From the NCBI RefSeq assembly GCF_001583415.1, contig NZ_CP014475.1, positions 2,108,001 through 2,172,000 of the forward strand: a DNA stretch of 64,000 nucleotides, read 5' to 3'. The DNA comes from Mycolicibacterium phlei (GTDB lineage Bacteria > Actinomycetota > Actinomycetes > Mycobacteriales > Mycobacteriaceae). A program made the translations under genes and the position numbers. Of this stretch, positions 17,531 through 28,401 are shown piece by piece. How positions within the stretch are numbered: position 1 is the first letter of the stretch; each line of letters opens with the position of its first letter. The notes under the pieces were generated by a model that made no database searches, was not told the origin of the DNA, and saw nothing but the letters and a program-made list of their open reading frames with translations.

Positions 17531-19716
17531 GGCTGTCGGTGCCGCTCCATCATCGACACCTGATGGTCGCGCACCGTCTGGCCCTCCTTCGGCGACGGCG
17601 TCCACTTGCCGTCCATCCCCAGCTCCCAGCACCGGGTCGCGGGATCCACCGCGGATTCGAAGATCTCGTGTAACTGCGCCTTGAGGCGGGCATCCTTGAC
17701 CTGGGCCATGACCTCGACGCGACGGTCGAGGTTGCGGTGCATCATGTCCGCGCTGCCGATCCAGAACTCGTCGATGGCGTTGAAGTGGATGATCCGCGAA
17801 TGCTCGAGGAAGCGGCCCAGAATCGAGCGCACGACGATGTTGTCGGAGTAGCCGGGAGCCTGCGGGCGCAGCGCACAGATGCCGCGCACCACCACCTCGA
17901 CGCGCACCCCCGCCTGCGAGGCCCGGTACAGCGCGTCGATCACCTGCTCGTCGACCAACGCGTTGGCCTTCAGCCGGATCCGGCCCTGGGCGCCGTCGCG
18001 GGTGGCGGCGATCTCGCGTTCGATGCGCTCGATGATGCCCTTGCGCACCCCGTACGGGGCCACCAGCAGGTTGCGGTAGGACTCCTTGCGCGAGTAGCCG
18101 GTCAGCGAGTTGAACAGGTCGGTGAGGTCGGCGCCGATGTCGGGTGCGGCGGTCAGCAGGCCGATGTCCTCATACAGCCGGGCGGTTTTCGGGTTGTAGT
18201 TGCCGGTGCCGATATGGCAGTAGCGGCGGATCACCGAACCCTCGCGGCGCACCACCAGACAGGTCTTGCAGTGGATCTTGAGCCCGATCAACCCGTAGAC
18301 GACGTGCACGCCGGCACGTTCCAGGGCGCGTGCCCACTTGATGTTGGCCTGCTCGTCGAAGCGCGCCTTGATCTCCACCAGCGCCACCACCTGCTTGCCT
18401 GCGGCGGCCGCGTCGATGAGCGCGTTGACGATCGGCGAGTCACCGGAGGTGCGGTACAGCGTCTGCTTGATCGCCAACACGTTGGGGTCGGCGGCGGCCT
18501 GCTCGACGAACCGCTGAACGGTGGTGGAGAACGAGTCGTACGGGTGGTGCACCAGCACGTCGCCGTCGCGCAGCGTGGAGAAGATGCTCTTGGGTGTCTC
18601 GCGCTCACCGAACGCCGGTGGCGTGGCGGGGACGAACGGCCGGTCCTTCAACGCCGGGCGGTCCAGGTCGTAGATCTGCCACAGCGACGACAGATCGAGC
18701 AGTCCGGGCACCATGTTGACATCGCCCGGTGCCACGTCGAGTTCGCGCAACAGCAACTCGAGCATGCCCTCGGTCATGTCGTCGGAGACCTCCAACCGCA
18801 CCGGGGAACCGAAGCGGCGCCGCGCCAGTTCACGCTCGAGCGCCTGCAACAGGTCCTCGCCGCGGTCCTCCTCGACCTCGAAATCGGCGTTGCGGGTAAT
18901 GCGGAACACGTGGTGTTCGACGATCTCCAGACCGGGGAACAACACGTGCAGAAACGCCGCGATCAGTTCCTCCATAGGCAGGAACCGCACGACGTTGGGG
19001 TTGCCGTCGGGCGGTGCCAACTCGATGAAGCGTTCGACGTTGTCGGGCACCTTGACTCGCGCGAAGTGCTGACCGCCGTCGTCGGGGTGCTTGACGGTGA
19101 TCGCGAGGTTCAGGCTCAGCCCGCTGACGAACGGGAACGGGTGCGCCGGGTCGACCGCCAGCGGCGTCAACACCGGGAACACCTGCTCGTGGAAATAGGT
19201 GGACAGCCGGGCACGTTCGGCGTCGTCGAGCTCGGCCCACGTCAGGATCACGATGCCCTCGGCGGCGAGCGCGGGGCGTACCGAGTCCAGGAAGACATGC
19301 GCGTGCCGGTTCGCCAGATGCTGGGTGCGTTCGTTGATCCGGCGCAACTGTTCGCGCGGGGAGAGCCCGTCGGCGGAGCGCACCGACAACCCCATCTGAT
19401 CGCGCCGCTTGAGGCCCGCGACGCGCACCATGTAGAACTCGTCGAGATTGGACGCGAAGATCGCCAGGAACTTCGCGCGCTCCAGTAGCGGCATCGACGG
19501 ATCGGCGGCCAGCGCCAGCACGCGGGAGTTGAAGTCGAGCCAGCTCAGTTCGCGATTGAGATAGCGGTCCTCCGGCAGCGCGTTCTCGATCGCGGGGGAG
19601 GTGGCCGCGGGCGGCGCACCGGGAGCCGAGTCACCCGCATCCGAGTCCTGCGGCCGCGCGGTCACGACCGGCGACTCGGCGTCACCGTTGAGGATCTGGG
19701 TCTCGGCATCGGTCAT
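17527..19716 (-). CDS. ppk: Polyphosphate kinase 1
   Basis: This 729-residue enzyme reversibly makes inorganic polyphosphate from ATP. The N-domain begins at [19 protein letters not shown]. The phosphorylated histidine lies in [19 protein letters not shown], and the second HKD-like region is near LEHSRIIHF. The first 45 residues are an acidic, low-complexity extension. Its stop overlaps mutT1. The gap upstream carries 11-bp direct repeats and a TATTTA box and probably contains its promoter. Confidence 0.95.
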   Translation of the reverse strand: MTDAETQILNGDAESPVVTARPQDSDAGDSAPGAPPAATSPAIENALPEDRYLNRELSWLDFNSRVLALAADPSMPLLERAKFLAIFASNLDEFYMVRVAGLKRRDQMGLSVRSADGLSPREQLRRINERTQHLANRHAHVFLDSVRPALAAEGIVILTWAELDDAERARLSTYFHEQVFPVLTPLAVDPAHPFPFVSGLSLNLAITVKHPDDGGQHFARVKVPDNVERFIELAPPDGNPNVVRFLPMEELIAAFLHVLFPGLEIVEHHVFRITRNADFEVEEDRGEDLLQALERELARRRFGSPVRLEVSDDMTEGMLELLLRELDVAPGDVNMVPGLLDLSSLWQIYDLDRPALKDRPFVPATPPAFGERETPKSIFSTLRDGDVLVHHPYDSFSTTVQRFVEQAAADPNVLAIKQTLYRTSGDSPIVNALIDAAAAGKQVVALVEIKARFDEQANIKWARALERAGVHVVYGLIGLKIHCKTCLVVRREGSVIRRYCHIGTGNYNPKTARLYEDIGLLTAAPDIGADLTDLFNSLTGYSRKESYRNLLVAPYGVRKGIIERIEREIAATRDGAQGRIRLKANALVDEQVIDALYRASQAGVRVEVVVRGICALRPQAPGYSDNIVVRSILGRFLEHSRIIHFNAIDEFWIGSADMMHRNLDRRVEVMAQVKDARLKAQLHEIFESAVDPATRCWELGMDGKWTPSPKEGQTVRDHQVSMMERHRQP

Positions 19717-19758
19717 GGTTGTAGATGATCCCTAAATAACAGTGCACACGCCAGGATG

Positions 19759-19780
19759 TCGGTGACTTGTCGGTGACTTG
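19759..19780. promoter_or_regulatory. 11-bp tandem direct repeat upstream of ppk
   Basis: Two exact copies of tcggtgacttg at 19759-19769 and 19770-19780 lie 43 nt upstream of the ppk start. On the ppk strand they read as AAGTCACCGA-type 11-mers, followed 19 nt later by TATTTA as a possible -10. Related GTTC(C)ACC units continue to 19796. The 11-nt period resembles PhoB/RegX3-type response-regulator boxes. The regulator is inferred. Confidence 0.4.
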
Positions 19781-19791
19781 TTCCACCCCGT

Positions 19792-21477
<1,686 letters not shown>

Positions 21478-21480
21478 CCG

Positions 21481-22584
21481 GTGGACGCCCAGTACGGAGA
21501 CTCCACCCGCAGCGTCAGAGCCGTTGCCTCCGAGCACCTTCCCGGTAGTCCGGTGGCTCCGCAACCGGTCACCGCGTCGACGTTTCACCTCTCCGCCGAC
21601 GAGAGCACGCCGCTGGACACCTACGGCCGCAGCTCCAATCCGACGTGGCGCCAACTGGAGTCGGCGCTCGCCGAGCTCGAGGGTGCCGCGCAGGCGCTGG
21701 CGTTCGGGTCCGGGATGGCGGCCATCACCGCGGTGCTGCGGGTGCTGGCCAAACCGGGCACCACCCTCGTCGTACCCGCCGACGGGTACTACCAGGTGCG
21801 CCAGTATGCAACGGAATACCTTGGGCCTCAGGGTGTAACGGTCATCACAGCGCCCGCGACGCGGATGTGCGAGGCGTCCGCCGACGCCGATGTGGTGCTG
21901 GCCGAGAGCCCGGCCAACCCCGGCCTGGACGTGGTCGACCTGTACCGGCTGGCCACCGAGTGCCGCCGTCGCGGCGCCACCCTCGTCGTCGACAACACCA
22001 CCGCGACACCCCTGGGCCAGCAACCGCTGTCGCTGGGCGCCGATGTGGTGGTCGCCTCCGCCACCAAGGCCCTGTCTGGGCACAGCGATCTGATCGCCGG
22101 GTACGTCGCGGGCAGCCATCCCGAGCTGATGGCGGCGGTGGCGCGGGAACGGCTGCTGTCCGGTGCGATCCTCGGGCCGTTGGAGGCGTGGCTGGTGCTG
22201 CGCAGCCTGGGCACCGCCGGGCTGCGGTTCGAGCGGCAGTGCCAGAACGCAGCCGCGCTGGCCGTGATGTTGCACAGCCATCCGGCGGTGCGCTCGGTGC
22301 GCTACCCGGGCCTGGCCGGTGATCCCGCCCACGAGGTGGCGCGCGCCCAGATGCGGCGCTTCGGCGGGCTGCTCGCCGTCGAGCTGGCCGACGCCGCGGC
22401 CGTGGACAACCTGATCCGCCGCAGCGCGCTGCTGGTCGCGGCCACCAGCTTCGGCGGGATCCACACCTCGGCGGACCGCCGGGCCCGGTGGGGCGACGAG
22501 GTCAGCGAGGGATTCGTCCGCATCTCGGCGGGAATCGAGGACACCGACGATCTCATCCGTGACATCGAGCAGGCCCTCGGGTGA
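21481..22584 (+). CDS. Cys/Met-metabolism PLP-dependent enzyme (cystathionine gamma-lyase-like)
   Basis: A 367-residue fold-type I PLP enzyme. The cofactor lysine is in SATKALSGHSD; other landmarks are TYGRSSNPTWRQLE near the N-terminus, the FGSGMAAI loop and the aspartate of LVVDNTTATP. Family members are cystathionine gamma-lyases, gamma-synthases and sulfhydrylases, and the reaction cannot be assigned. It starts with GTG 3 nt after gpsA and is probably co-transcribed. I do not recall it between gpdA2 and ddlA in M. tuberculosis. Confidence 0.8.
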   Translation: MDAQYGDSTRSVRAVASEHLPGSPVAPQPVTASTFHLSADESTPLDTYGRSSNPTWRQLESALAELEGAAQALAFGSGMAAITAVLRVLAKPGTTLVVPADGYYQVRQYATEYLGPQGVTVITAPATRMCEASADADVVLAESPANPGLDVVDLYRLATECRRRGATLVVDNTTATPLGQQPLSLGADVVVASATKALSGHSDLIAGYVAGSHPELMAAVARERLLSGAILGPLEAWLVLRSLGTAGLRFERQCQNAAALAVMLHSHPAVRSVRYPGLAGDPAHEVARAQMRRFGGLLAVELADAAAVDNLIRRSALLVAATSFGGIHTSADRRARWGDEVSEGFVRISAGIEDTDDLIRDIEQALG

Positions 22585-22628
22585 GCCCGGCCCGGGTATC
22601 GCGGGCGACTCCGCGGCGGGCCGGACGG

Positions 22629-22634
22629 TAGCCT
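22629..22634 (+). promoter_or_regulatory. Candidate -10 box (TAGCCT) of ddlA
   Basis: TAGCCT ends 9 nt before the ddlA GTG. A second box, TAGGTT, abuts the GTG and is too close to act. A leaderless start is likely. Confidence 0.45.
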
Positions 22635-22643
22635 CTCTAGGTT

Positions 22644-23768
22644 GTGACTGCCCGCCAAGACTCCGGCTCGGAGCGCGTCCGGGTCGCCGTGGTGTACGGC
22701 GGACGGAGCTCCGAGCACGCGATCTCCTGCGTTTCCGCAGGAAGCATCCTGCGTAACCTCGATCCCGAGCGCTTCGAGGTCGTTGCTGTCGGCATCACCC
22801 CCGAGGGGGCGTGGATGCTCACCGACGCGACGCCCGAGACGCTGGCGATCACCGACGGACAGCTGCCCGAGGTGACCCGGTCCTCGGGCACCGAGCTGGC
22901 GCTGCCTGCCGATCCGGCCCGGCGCGGCCAGCTGCTGTCGCTGGGGCAGGACACCGGCACCCTGCTGGCCTCGGTGGACGTGGTGTTCCCGGTGCTGCAC
23001 GGACCCTACGGCGAGGACGGCACCATCCAGGGCCTGCTGGAACTGGCCGGCGTGCCCTACGTCGGGGCCGGGGTGCTGGCCAGCGCGGCCGGGATGGACA
23101 AGGAGTTCACGAAGAAGCTGCTGACCGCCGCGGGGTTGCCGATCGGCGACCACGTGGTGCTGCGTCCGCGCGATGCCACGCTGAGCCTCGACGACCGAGA
23201 GCGGCTCGGCCTGCCGGTGTTCGTCAAACCCGCGCGCGGCGGGTCGTCCATCGGCGTCAGCCGCGTCACGACGTGGGACGACCTCGAGCAGGCGATCGCG
23301 CAGGCCCGCAGGCACGACCCGAAGGTGGTCGTCGAGGCCGCCGTGGAGGGCCGCGAGCTCGAATGCGGTGTGCTGGAGTTCCCCGACGGCCGCGTCGAGG
23401 CCAGCGTCGTCGGCGAGATCCGGGTCGCCGGGGTGCGGGGCCGCGAGGACGGCTTCTACGACTTCGCCACCAAGTACCTCGAGGACGCCGCCGAACTCGA
23501 CGTGCCCGCCAAGGTCGAGGACGATGTCGCGGATGCGGTGCGCGAGATGGCGATTCAGGCGTTCCACGCCATCGACTGCCAGGGCCTGGCGCGGGTGGAC
23601 TTCTTCCTGACCGAGGACGGGCCGGTGATCAACGAGATCAACACCATGCCCGGCTTCACCACGATCTCGATGTATCCGCGAATGTGGGCCGCCAGCGGGG
23701 TGGACTACCCGACGCTGCTGGCCACCATGGTGGACACCGCGCTCAACCGCGGCACCGGCCTGCGCTAG
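22644..23768 (+). CDS. ddlA: D-alanine--D-alanine ligase
   Basis: This 374-residue ATP-grasp enzyme joins two D-alanines for the peptidoglycan stem peptide. Visible are [17 protein letters not shown] near the N-terminus, [15 protein letters not shown], the [17 protein letters not shown] loop and the [10 protein letters not shown] metal-binding motif. It is the target of D-cycloserine in mycobacteria. The start is GTG at 22644. The DUF3515 gene converges on it, with the stops 4 nt apart. Confidence 0.96.
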   Translation: MTARQDSGSERVRVAVVYGGRSSEHAISCVSAGSILRNLDPERFEVVAVGITPEGAWMLTDATPETLAITDGQLPEVTRSSGTELALPADPARRGQLLSLGQDTGTLLASVDVVFPVLHGPYGEDGTIQGLLELAGVPYVGAGVLASAAGMDKEFTKKLLTAAGLPIGDHVVLRPRDATLSLDDRERLGLPVFVKPARGGSSIGVSRVTTWDDLEQAIAQARRHDPKVVVEAAVEGRELECGVLEFPDGRVEASVVGEIRVAGVRGREDGFYDFATKYLEDAAELDVPAKVEDDVADAVREMAIQAFHAIDCQGLARVDFFLTEDGPVINEINTMPGFTTISMYPRMWAASGVDYPTLLATMVDTALNRGTGLR

Positions 23769-23772
23769 CCGC

Positions 23773-24339
23773 TCACCGCGGGGGCGCGGGGTCCAGGGGC
23801 CGCGCGGGCAGCGTCGCGTCGAGCACCCCGGAGATCTGCTGGATCGGGGTGGGCCCGGACCCCCGCGGCAGGGTGAGCGCGACGTAGACGCCGCGGTCCA
23901 CCGCGTACCAGGTGCTGCGCTCCTGCGCGCCGCCGGCTGAGGGTGCGCCGTCGTCGCCGACCCGGAACCACTGCACCGCGTCGACGGCCTGCAGCGGTGC
24001 GCCGACGACGAACTCGGCGGGCCGTTCGACGCCGCAGCGCAGCACGACCGGCTCATCGCTGCCCGGGGTCCGCCAGGCCGCGGCACCGGGCGGCGCCGGA
24101 TCGGCCAGCGGGGCGCGTCGCGCGTCGCCGAGTGTCTCGGGCAGGGCGTCCAGCAGTGCGGCGCAGTCAGCGCCGTCGGCCTGCGGGGCCGGGATCGTCA
24201 CCAGCGGCACGGGCTGCTGCGGGGCCGTGCGCTGTCGGGTGGCCGCCACGACCAGAACCCCCACCACCGCGGCGACCGCGATCACGACCGCCGCGACCAG
24301 AAGCGCCCGGGGCGGGCCGTCACTGGTCTCGGTGTCCAC
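23773..24339 (-). CDS. DUF3515 membrane-anchored protein (Rv2980-like)
   Basis: A 188-residue protein. An N-terminal membrane anchor (about residues 13-32, rich in Ala and Val) is followed by an extracytoplasmic domain with two cysteines (CAALLDALPETLGDA and LRCGVERP) that may form a disulfide. The family is DUF3515, of unknown function, found opposite ddlA in mycobacteria. It starts with GTG. The position suggests a cell-envelope role, but that is inference. Confidence 0.75.
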   Translation of the reverse strand: MDTETSDGPPRALLVAAVVIAVAAVVGVLVVAATRQRTAPQQPVPLVTIPAPQADGADCAALLDALPETLGDARRAPLADPAPPGAAAWRTPGSDEPVVLRCGVERPAEFVVGAPLQAVDAVQWFRVGDDGAPSAGGAQERSTWYAVDRGVYVALTLPRGSGPTPIQQISGVLDATLPARPLDPAPPR

Positions 24340-24349
24340 GCGTCCAATG

Positions 24350-24592
24350 CTAGGAGTGTGCCGTGGCGGCGATCGGGCAGGTCAGTGTCCGTGTGATTCC
24401 GCTCATCTGCTGCACCGACGGCACGACGTCGGCCTTGAGGGCGTCGAGTGTCTCGGCGCCGATGCGCACGACGACGTCGTAGGGGCCGGTCACGTACTCG
24501 GCGGACAGCACCCCGGGCAGGGTGGCGAGCTGTTTGGCGATGACCTCGGCACGACCCACCTCTGTCTGGATGAGCATGAAAGCCTCGACCAC
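24350..24592 (-). CDS. Stand-alone Lrp/AsnC effector-binding (RAM) domain protein
   Basis: An 80-residue protein made only of the ACT-like ligand-binding domain of Lrp/AsnC regulators (EAFMLIQTEVGRAE..., VTGPYDVVVRIGAETLD). It has no helix-turn-helix. Such single-domain forms oligomerise and may bind amino acids or modulate full-length Lrp proteins. It starts GTG, 11 nt upstream of the DUF3515 gene on the same strand, and is divergent from thiL. Confidence 0.8.
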   Translation of the reverse strand: MVEAFMLIQTEVGRAEVIAKQLATLPGVLSAEYVTGPYDVVVRIGAETLDALKADVVPSVQQMSGITRTLTCPIAATAHS

Positions 24593-24674
24593 CCGCTCTG
24601 CCCTCCTGTCGGTGCATAGACTCCTCGCCGCAGGGGCTTAACGTACCGCAGGTCCGGTCACCACAGGAGGTGAG

Positions 24675-25634
24675 ATGACATCCGACGACGCCGGGGAGAC
24701 CCTGGCGCAGGTCGGTGAGTTCGGTGTGATCGCGCGGCTGGTCGCCGGTCGACGCCAGCCGCCGTCGGTGGTGCTGGGGCCCGGGGACGACGCCGCCGTG
24801 GTGTCGGTTCCGGACGGTAGAACCGTCGTGTCCACCGACATGCTGGTGGCGGGAAGACACTTCCGGCTGGACTGGTCAACGCCATTTGACGTGGGGCGCA
24901 AGGCAATTGCGCAGAACGCCGCCGACGTCGAGGCGATGGGGGCGCGGGCGGGCGCGTTCGTGGTGGCGTTCGGCGCACCCTCGGACACCCCGGCCGAGGA
25001 GGCGCTCGCGCTGGCCGACGGGCTGTGGCACGAGGCCGGTCTACTCGGGGCCGGCATCGTGGGCGGCGATCTGGTCCGCGCACCGCAGTGGGTGATCTCG
25101 GTAACGGTCTTCGGTGACCTCGACGGCCGCCGACCGGTGCGCCGCGACGGTGCCGGGCCGGGGCAGACGGTGGCGGTGGCCGGCGCGCTCGGCCGTTCTG
25201 CCGCCGGATATGCGTTGTGGAACAACGGAATTGACTCCTACGGCGAGCTGCGCCGTTGCCACGTCGCCCCGGAGCCGCCGTACGGGCAGGGCCGGGTGGC
25301 CGCCGACGGCGGGGCGACCGCGATGACCGACGTGTCCGACGGACTGCTCGCGGATCTGGGACACATCGCCGAGGCGTCGGGCGTCGGCATCGACCTGTCG
25401 ACCGATGCGCTGAGCGGTTTCCGGGATGCCCTGGCCGGGCCGGCGACCGAGGTCGGTGCCGACCCGTGGGACTGGGTGCTCGGGGGTGGCGAGGATCACG
25501 CCCTGGTGGCGACGTTCCCGGATGCGCCGCCGCCGGGGTGGACGGTGATCGGTGCGACGACGGCCGGCGAGGGTGCGGTGACCGTCGACGGCGCGGCGTG
25601 GCAGGGGAATCCCGGCTGGCAGTCCTTCGACTAG
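24675..25634 (+). CDS. thiL: Thiamine-monophosphate kinase
   Basis: A 319-residue AIR-synthase-fold kinase that phosphorylates thiamine monophosphate to the active cofactor. It shows the N-terminal GPGDDAAVV, the metal-binding [11 protein letters not shown], and [31 protein letters not shown] precedes the ATG by a normal distance. ung follows 41 nt downstream on the same strand. Confidence 0.94.
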   Translation: MTSDDAGETLAQVGEFGVIARLVAGRRQPPSVVLGPGDDAAVVSVPDGRTVVSTDMLVAGRHFRLDWSTPFDVGRKAIAQNAADVEAMGARAGAFVVAFGAPSDTPAEEALALADGLWHEAGLLGAGIVGGDLVRAPQWVISVTVFGDLDGRRPVRRDGAGPGQTVAVAGALGRSAAGYALWNNGIDSYGELRRCHVAPEPPYGQGRVAADGGATAMTDVSDGLLADLGHIAEASGVGIDLSTDALSGFRDALAGPATEVGADPWDWVLGGGEDHALVATFPDAPPPGWTVIGATTAGEGAVTVDGAAWQGNPGWQSFD

Positions 25635-25675
25635 TTAGGGTGTCGAGTCGTGGACGCGACGATCGAAGGACTGCG

Positions 25676-26362
25676 ATGACCCCGCGGCCGCTGCGCGAGC
25701 TGGTCGACGAGGGCTGGGCCGAGGCGCTGGAGCCGGTCGCCGATCAGGTCGCCAAGATGGGCGAGTTCCTGCGTGAGGAGATCGCCGCGGGCAACGGGTA
25801 CCTGCCGGCGGGGCAGAACGTGTTGCGGGCGTTCACTTTTCCGCTGGAAAAGGTGCGGGTGCTGATCGTCGGCCAGGATCCCTACCCGACGCCCGGACAC
25901 GCCGTCGGACTGAGCTTCTCGGTGGCCCCGGACGTGCGCCCGCTGCCGCGCAGCCTGGAGAACATCTTCAAGGAGTACATCAGCGACCTGAACTATCCGC
26001 AGCCCGCCAACGGTGACCTCACCCCGTGGGCCGAGCGGGGTGTGATGTTGCTCAACAGGGTGCTGACCGTGCGCCCGGGCAGCCCGGCGTCGCACCGGGG
26101 CAAGGGCTGGGAGGCCGTGACCGAGTGTGCGATCCGAGCCCTGGTCGCCCGCAGGCAGCCGCTGGTGGCGGTGCTGTGGGGCCGCGATGCGGCGACGCTG
26201 AAGCCGATGCTCGACGGGCAGCACTGCGTGGCGATCGAATCGCCGCATCCCTCACCGCTGTCGGCGTCGCGCGGGTTCTTCGGATCGCGGCCGTTCAGCC
26301 GCGCGAACGAACTGCTCGAGAAGATGGGCGCCGAGCCGATCGACTGGCGCCTGCCGTCCTAA
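25676..26362 (+). CDS. ung: Uracil-DNA glycosylase
   Basis: A 228-residue family-1 uracil-DNA glycosylase that removes uracil from DNA. The water-activating motif [17 protein letters not shown] and the C-terminal [20 protein letters not shown] (catalytic His, DNA-intercalating loop) are intact. The ATG at 25676 follows GAAGGA by 5 nt; longer in-frame extensions overlap thiL. The TAA stop overlaps the stop of the convergent XRE gene (ctaa). Confidence 0.96.
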   Translation: MTPRPLRELVDEGWAEALEPVADQVAKMGEFLREEIAAGNGYLPAGQNVLRAFTFPLEKVRVLIVGQDPYPTPGHAVGLSFSVAPDVRPLPRSLENIFKEYISDLNYPQPANGDLTPWAERGVMLLNRVLTVRPGSPASHRGKGWEAVTECAIRALVARRQPLVAVLWGRDAATLKPMLDGQHCVAIESPHPSPLSASRGFFGSRPFSRANELLEKMGAEPIDWRLPS

Positions 26363-26625
26363 CCGGTCTGTCGCAGATCGGGGCTGTCGAGGCAGGCCTC
26401 GGCGAGCTGGTCGAGCGACAGCGGCAGCACCCGCGCCAGCGCGGCGATCGTCGTGAACGACGGGGTGGCCAGCCGTCCGGTCTCGATCTTGCGCAGCGTC
26501 TCGGGGGAGATCCCGGCGGCCTCGGCGACTTCGGCGATCGTGCGATCGGCGCGGGCGGCGCGCAAACGTTCACCGAGGCGCTTGCCCGCGGCGAGCTGTT
26601 CTGCGGTCAGCGGGAGTCGCACCAT
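26359..26625 (-). CDS. Small XRE-family helix-turn-helix regulator
   Basis: An 88-residue protein, essentially one XRE/Cro-type DNA-binding domain (about residues 15-70; [20 protein letters not shown] is the helix-turn-helix) with no effector domain. It is divergent from a methionine aminopeptidase gene. The gap holds two identical-core palindromes, GGTAT-N4-ATACC, so it likely represses itself and map. The stop overlaps the ung stop on the other strand. The signal it responds to is unknown. Confidence 0.82.
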   Translation of the reverse strand: MVRLPLTAEQLAAGKRLGERLRAARADRTIAEVAEAAGISPETLRKIETGRLATPSFTTIAALARVLPLSLDQLAEACLDSPDLRQTG

Positions 26626-26642
26626 GCGGGCCAGCCTACCTG

Positions 26643-26694
26643 AGCGGTATGAAAATACCGGAAGTCTCGGCTAGGGTGGTATTTTCATACCGCT
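26643..26694. promoter_or_regulatory. Double operator between the XRE gene and map
   Basis: The 17-nt arms at 26643-26659 and 26678-26694 are perfect inverted copies. Each arm is itself a palindrome: GGTATgaaaATACC (26646-26659) and GGTATtttcATACC (26678-26691). Their centres are 32 bp apart, about three helical turns. TAGGGT (26672-26677), a -10-like box facing map, lies between them. It is the expected layout for two repressor dimers over a divergent promoter. Confidence 0.7.
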
Positions 26695-26710
26695 TGAACG
26701 GCTCGGAGAG

Positions 26711-27502
26711 GTGCGCACAACAGTGGTGGAACTGAAGACGCCGCAGGAGATCGCCGCGATGGACGTCACCGGCAGCTTCCTGGCCGGACTGCTCGACGAC
26801 CTCACCCACCGGGCCCGTCCCGGCGTGAACCTGCTCGAGCTCGAACAGCGCGCCCGTGAACTGATCGCCGAGCGCGGAGCCGTGTCCTGCTACTGGGACT
26901 ACGCCCCGTCGTTCGGCCGTGGGCCGTTCCGCAACGTCATCTGCCTGTCGGTCAACGACGCCGTCCTGCACGGGTTGCCGCACGACTACGTGCTGGCCGA
27001 CAGTGACATCCTGTCGATGGACATCGCGGTGTCGATCGACGGCTGGGTGGCCGACTGTGCGCGCAGCATCATCGTCGGCACCCCGCGGCCGGAGGACCAG
27101 CGGTTGGTCAAGGCCACCGAGGAGGCGCTCGCCGCGGCGATCGAGGCCGCGCGTCCGGGCAACCGGATCGGCGACATCTCGGCGGCCATCTACGGCGTCG
27201 CCAAGGACTACGGCTACCGGGTCAACACCGACTTCGGCGGCCACGGACTCGGCCGCACCATGCACGAGGATCCGCACGTACCCAACGCCGGGCGGGCCGG
27301 TCGCGGACTCAAACTGCAACCGGGGCTGACGCTGGCGCTGGAGCCGTGGTTCACCGCGGGCAGCGAGCGGATCGTCTGGGACCCGGACGGCTGGACGTTG
27401 CGCTCGGCCGACGGATCACGCACCGCGCACAGCGAGCACACGGTCGCGATCACCGAGGACGGGCCGCTGGTGCTCACCACGCGCGAGCGCGTCACCGCCT
27501 AG
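26711..27502 (+). CDS. map: Methionine aminopeptidase, type I (additional paralogue)
   Basis: This 263-residue enzyme removes N-terminal methionine from new proteins. The five metal ligands are placed as expected: two aspartates in SMDIAVSIDGWVADCARS, His in GGHGLGRTMHEDP, Glu in ALEPWF and Glu in SEHTVAITEDG. Mycobacteria have other map genes elsewhere, so this regulated copy is probably accessory. Start GTG 26711 follows GGAGAG closely; in-frame GTGs at 26723 and 26726 are alternatives. It is divergent from the XRE regulator. Confidence 0.88.
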   Translation: MRTTVVELKTPQEIAAMDVTGSFLAGLLDDLTHRARPGVNLLELEQRARELIAERGAVSCYWDYAPSFGRGPFRNVICLSVNDAVLHGLPHDYVLADSDILSMDIAVSIDGWVADCARSIIVGTPRPEDQRLVKATEEALAAAIEAARPGNRIGDISAAIYGVAKDYGYRVNTDFGGHGLGRTMHEDPHVPNAGRAGRGLKLQPGLTLALEPWFTAGSERIVWDPDGWTLRSADGSRTAHSEHTVAITEDGPLVLTTRERVTA

Positions 27503-27531
27503 CTTCTGAGTACACCTAGAGCGGGCAGGGA

Positions 27532-27915
27532 TCATCCGACGCCGGGAATCGGCGGGGGAGACGGGATCGCCGGCGGCGAGGGGATCTCCGGCGGTGCCGG
27601 GATCGCGGGCGGCGCCGGAACGTCGGGGACCGGGATCTCGACCGTGCCGTCACCGTCACCCGCCGGCGGCTGGTCCGCGGGCGGCTGATCGGCGGGAGGC
27701 ATCTCGGCGGGCGGGGTCTCCATCGGTGGGGCCTCGCCCGGCGGGGTCATGTCGGCACTCGGCGACACAGTCACCTCGACAGACGTCTGCGTCGTCTCCG
27801 TCGTGGTGTCGTCGCCGGCGGAATCACCACCGCCGCACGCCGTCAACAGCGTGGTCAGCGCCCATCCGGACGTCAGCGCGATCAGGGTCGTTCTGGTGGC
27901 TCGGGGGAAGGTCAT
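27532..27915 (-). CDS. Proline-rich lipoprotein
   Basis: A 127-residue predicted lipoprotein. A signal peptide ends in the lipobox LTAC with Cys27, followed by a Thr/Ser-rich spacer. The rest is repetitive: PPAE/PPADQ-type units, an acidic GDGDG break, then PAPPEIPSPP-type units to the end. No enzymatic domain is visible. The mature protein would be lipid-anchored outside the membrane and largely unfolded, perhaps spanning the cell wall. I do not recognise a named family. Confidence 0.65.
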   Translation of the reverse strand: MTFPRATRTTLIALTSGWALTTLLTACGGGDSAGDDTTTETTQTSVEVTVSPSADMTPPGEAPPMETPPAEMPPADQPPADQPPAGDGDGTVEIPVPDVPAPPAIPAPPEIPSPPAIPSPPPIPGVG

Positions 27916-27959
27916 GTTGGCGCGACTTCCCCCGCGCCGGGAACGCTAAACGCGTCGGG

Positions 27960-28154
27960 TCAGCCCCGGACGACCTTGCCGGCCTTGATGCAGGACGTGC
28001 ACACGTTCAGGCGCTGCTTGTTGCCGCCCGGACGGGCCACGGCGCGCACGGTCTGGATGTTCGGATTCCACCGACGGCTGGTCCGGCGATGGGAGTGCGA
28101 GACGGACTTTCCGAAGCCGGGGCCCTTCCCGCAGATATCGCACACGGCAGCCAT
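27960..28154 (-). CDS. rpmB: 50S ribosomal protein L28 (zinc-binding form)
   Basis: A 64-residue L28. Both CxxC pairs are present (C5/C8 in CDIC, C52/C55 in CTSC), so it is the zinc-dependent form rather than the cysteine-free form that mycobacteria use under zinc limitation. The central SHRRTSRRWNPN segment is typical. The 247 nt upstream (28155-28401) is shared with the divergent Dak gene and contains TAGGCT at 28344. Confidence 0.94.
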   Translation of the reverse strand: MAAVCDICGKGPGFGKSVSHSHRRTSRRWNPNIQTVRAVARPGGNKQRLNVCTSCIKAGKVVRG

Positions 28155-28401
28155 GCAGAACTCCTCAAGTCAGTACGTGGGGGTCCGGGCCGCTGCGCCG
28201 TTGGGCGCGGCGTGACCCGACAACCTGACCAGGATACCGGCAGCCACAGTGATCACCAAAACGGCCATCCCCACGGGTGCCCTGGTCACCCGACAGCGTA
28301 GCGACCGGCGGGAACGCCGCGCGGCGGTGTCCCCCCGACTGGCTAGGCTGACCGGCACGGCGAGGAGTACGGCAAGACGTCAGGTTCTGTGGGAGGTGGG
28401 C

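Noticed and set aside
28249..28401. Longer N-terminus for the Dak2-domain protein
   Set aside because: The extra 51 codons are Arg-rich, lie in the divergent rpmB promoter region and are followed by a good ribosome binding site and ATG at 28402.
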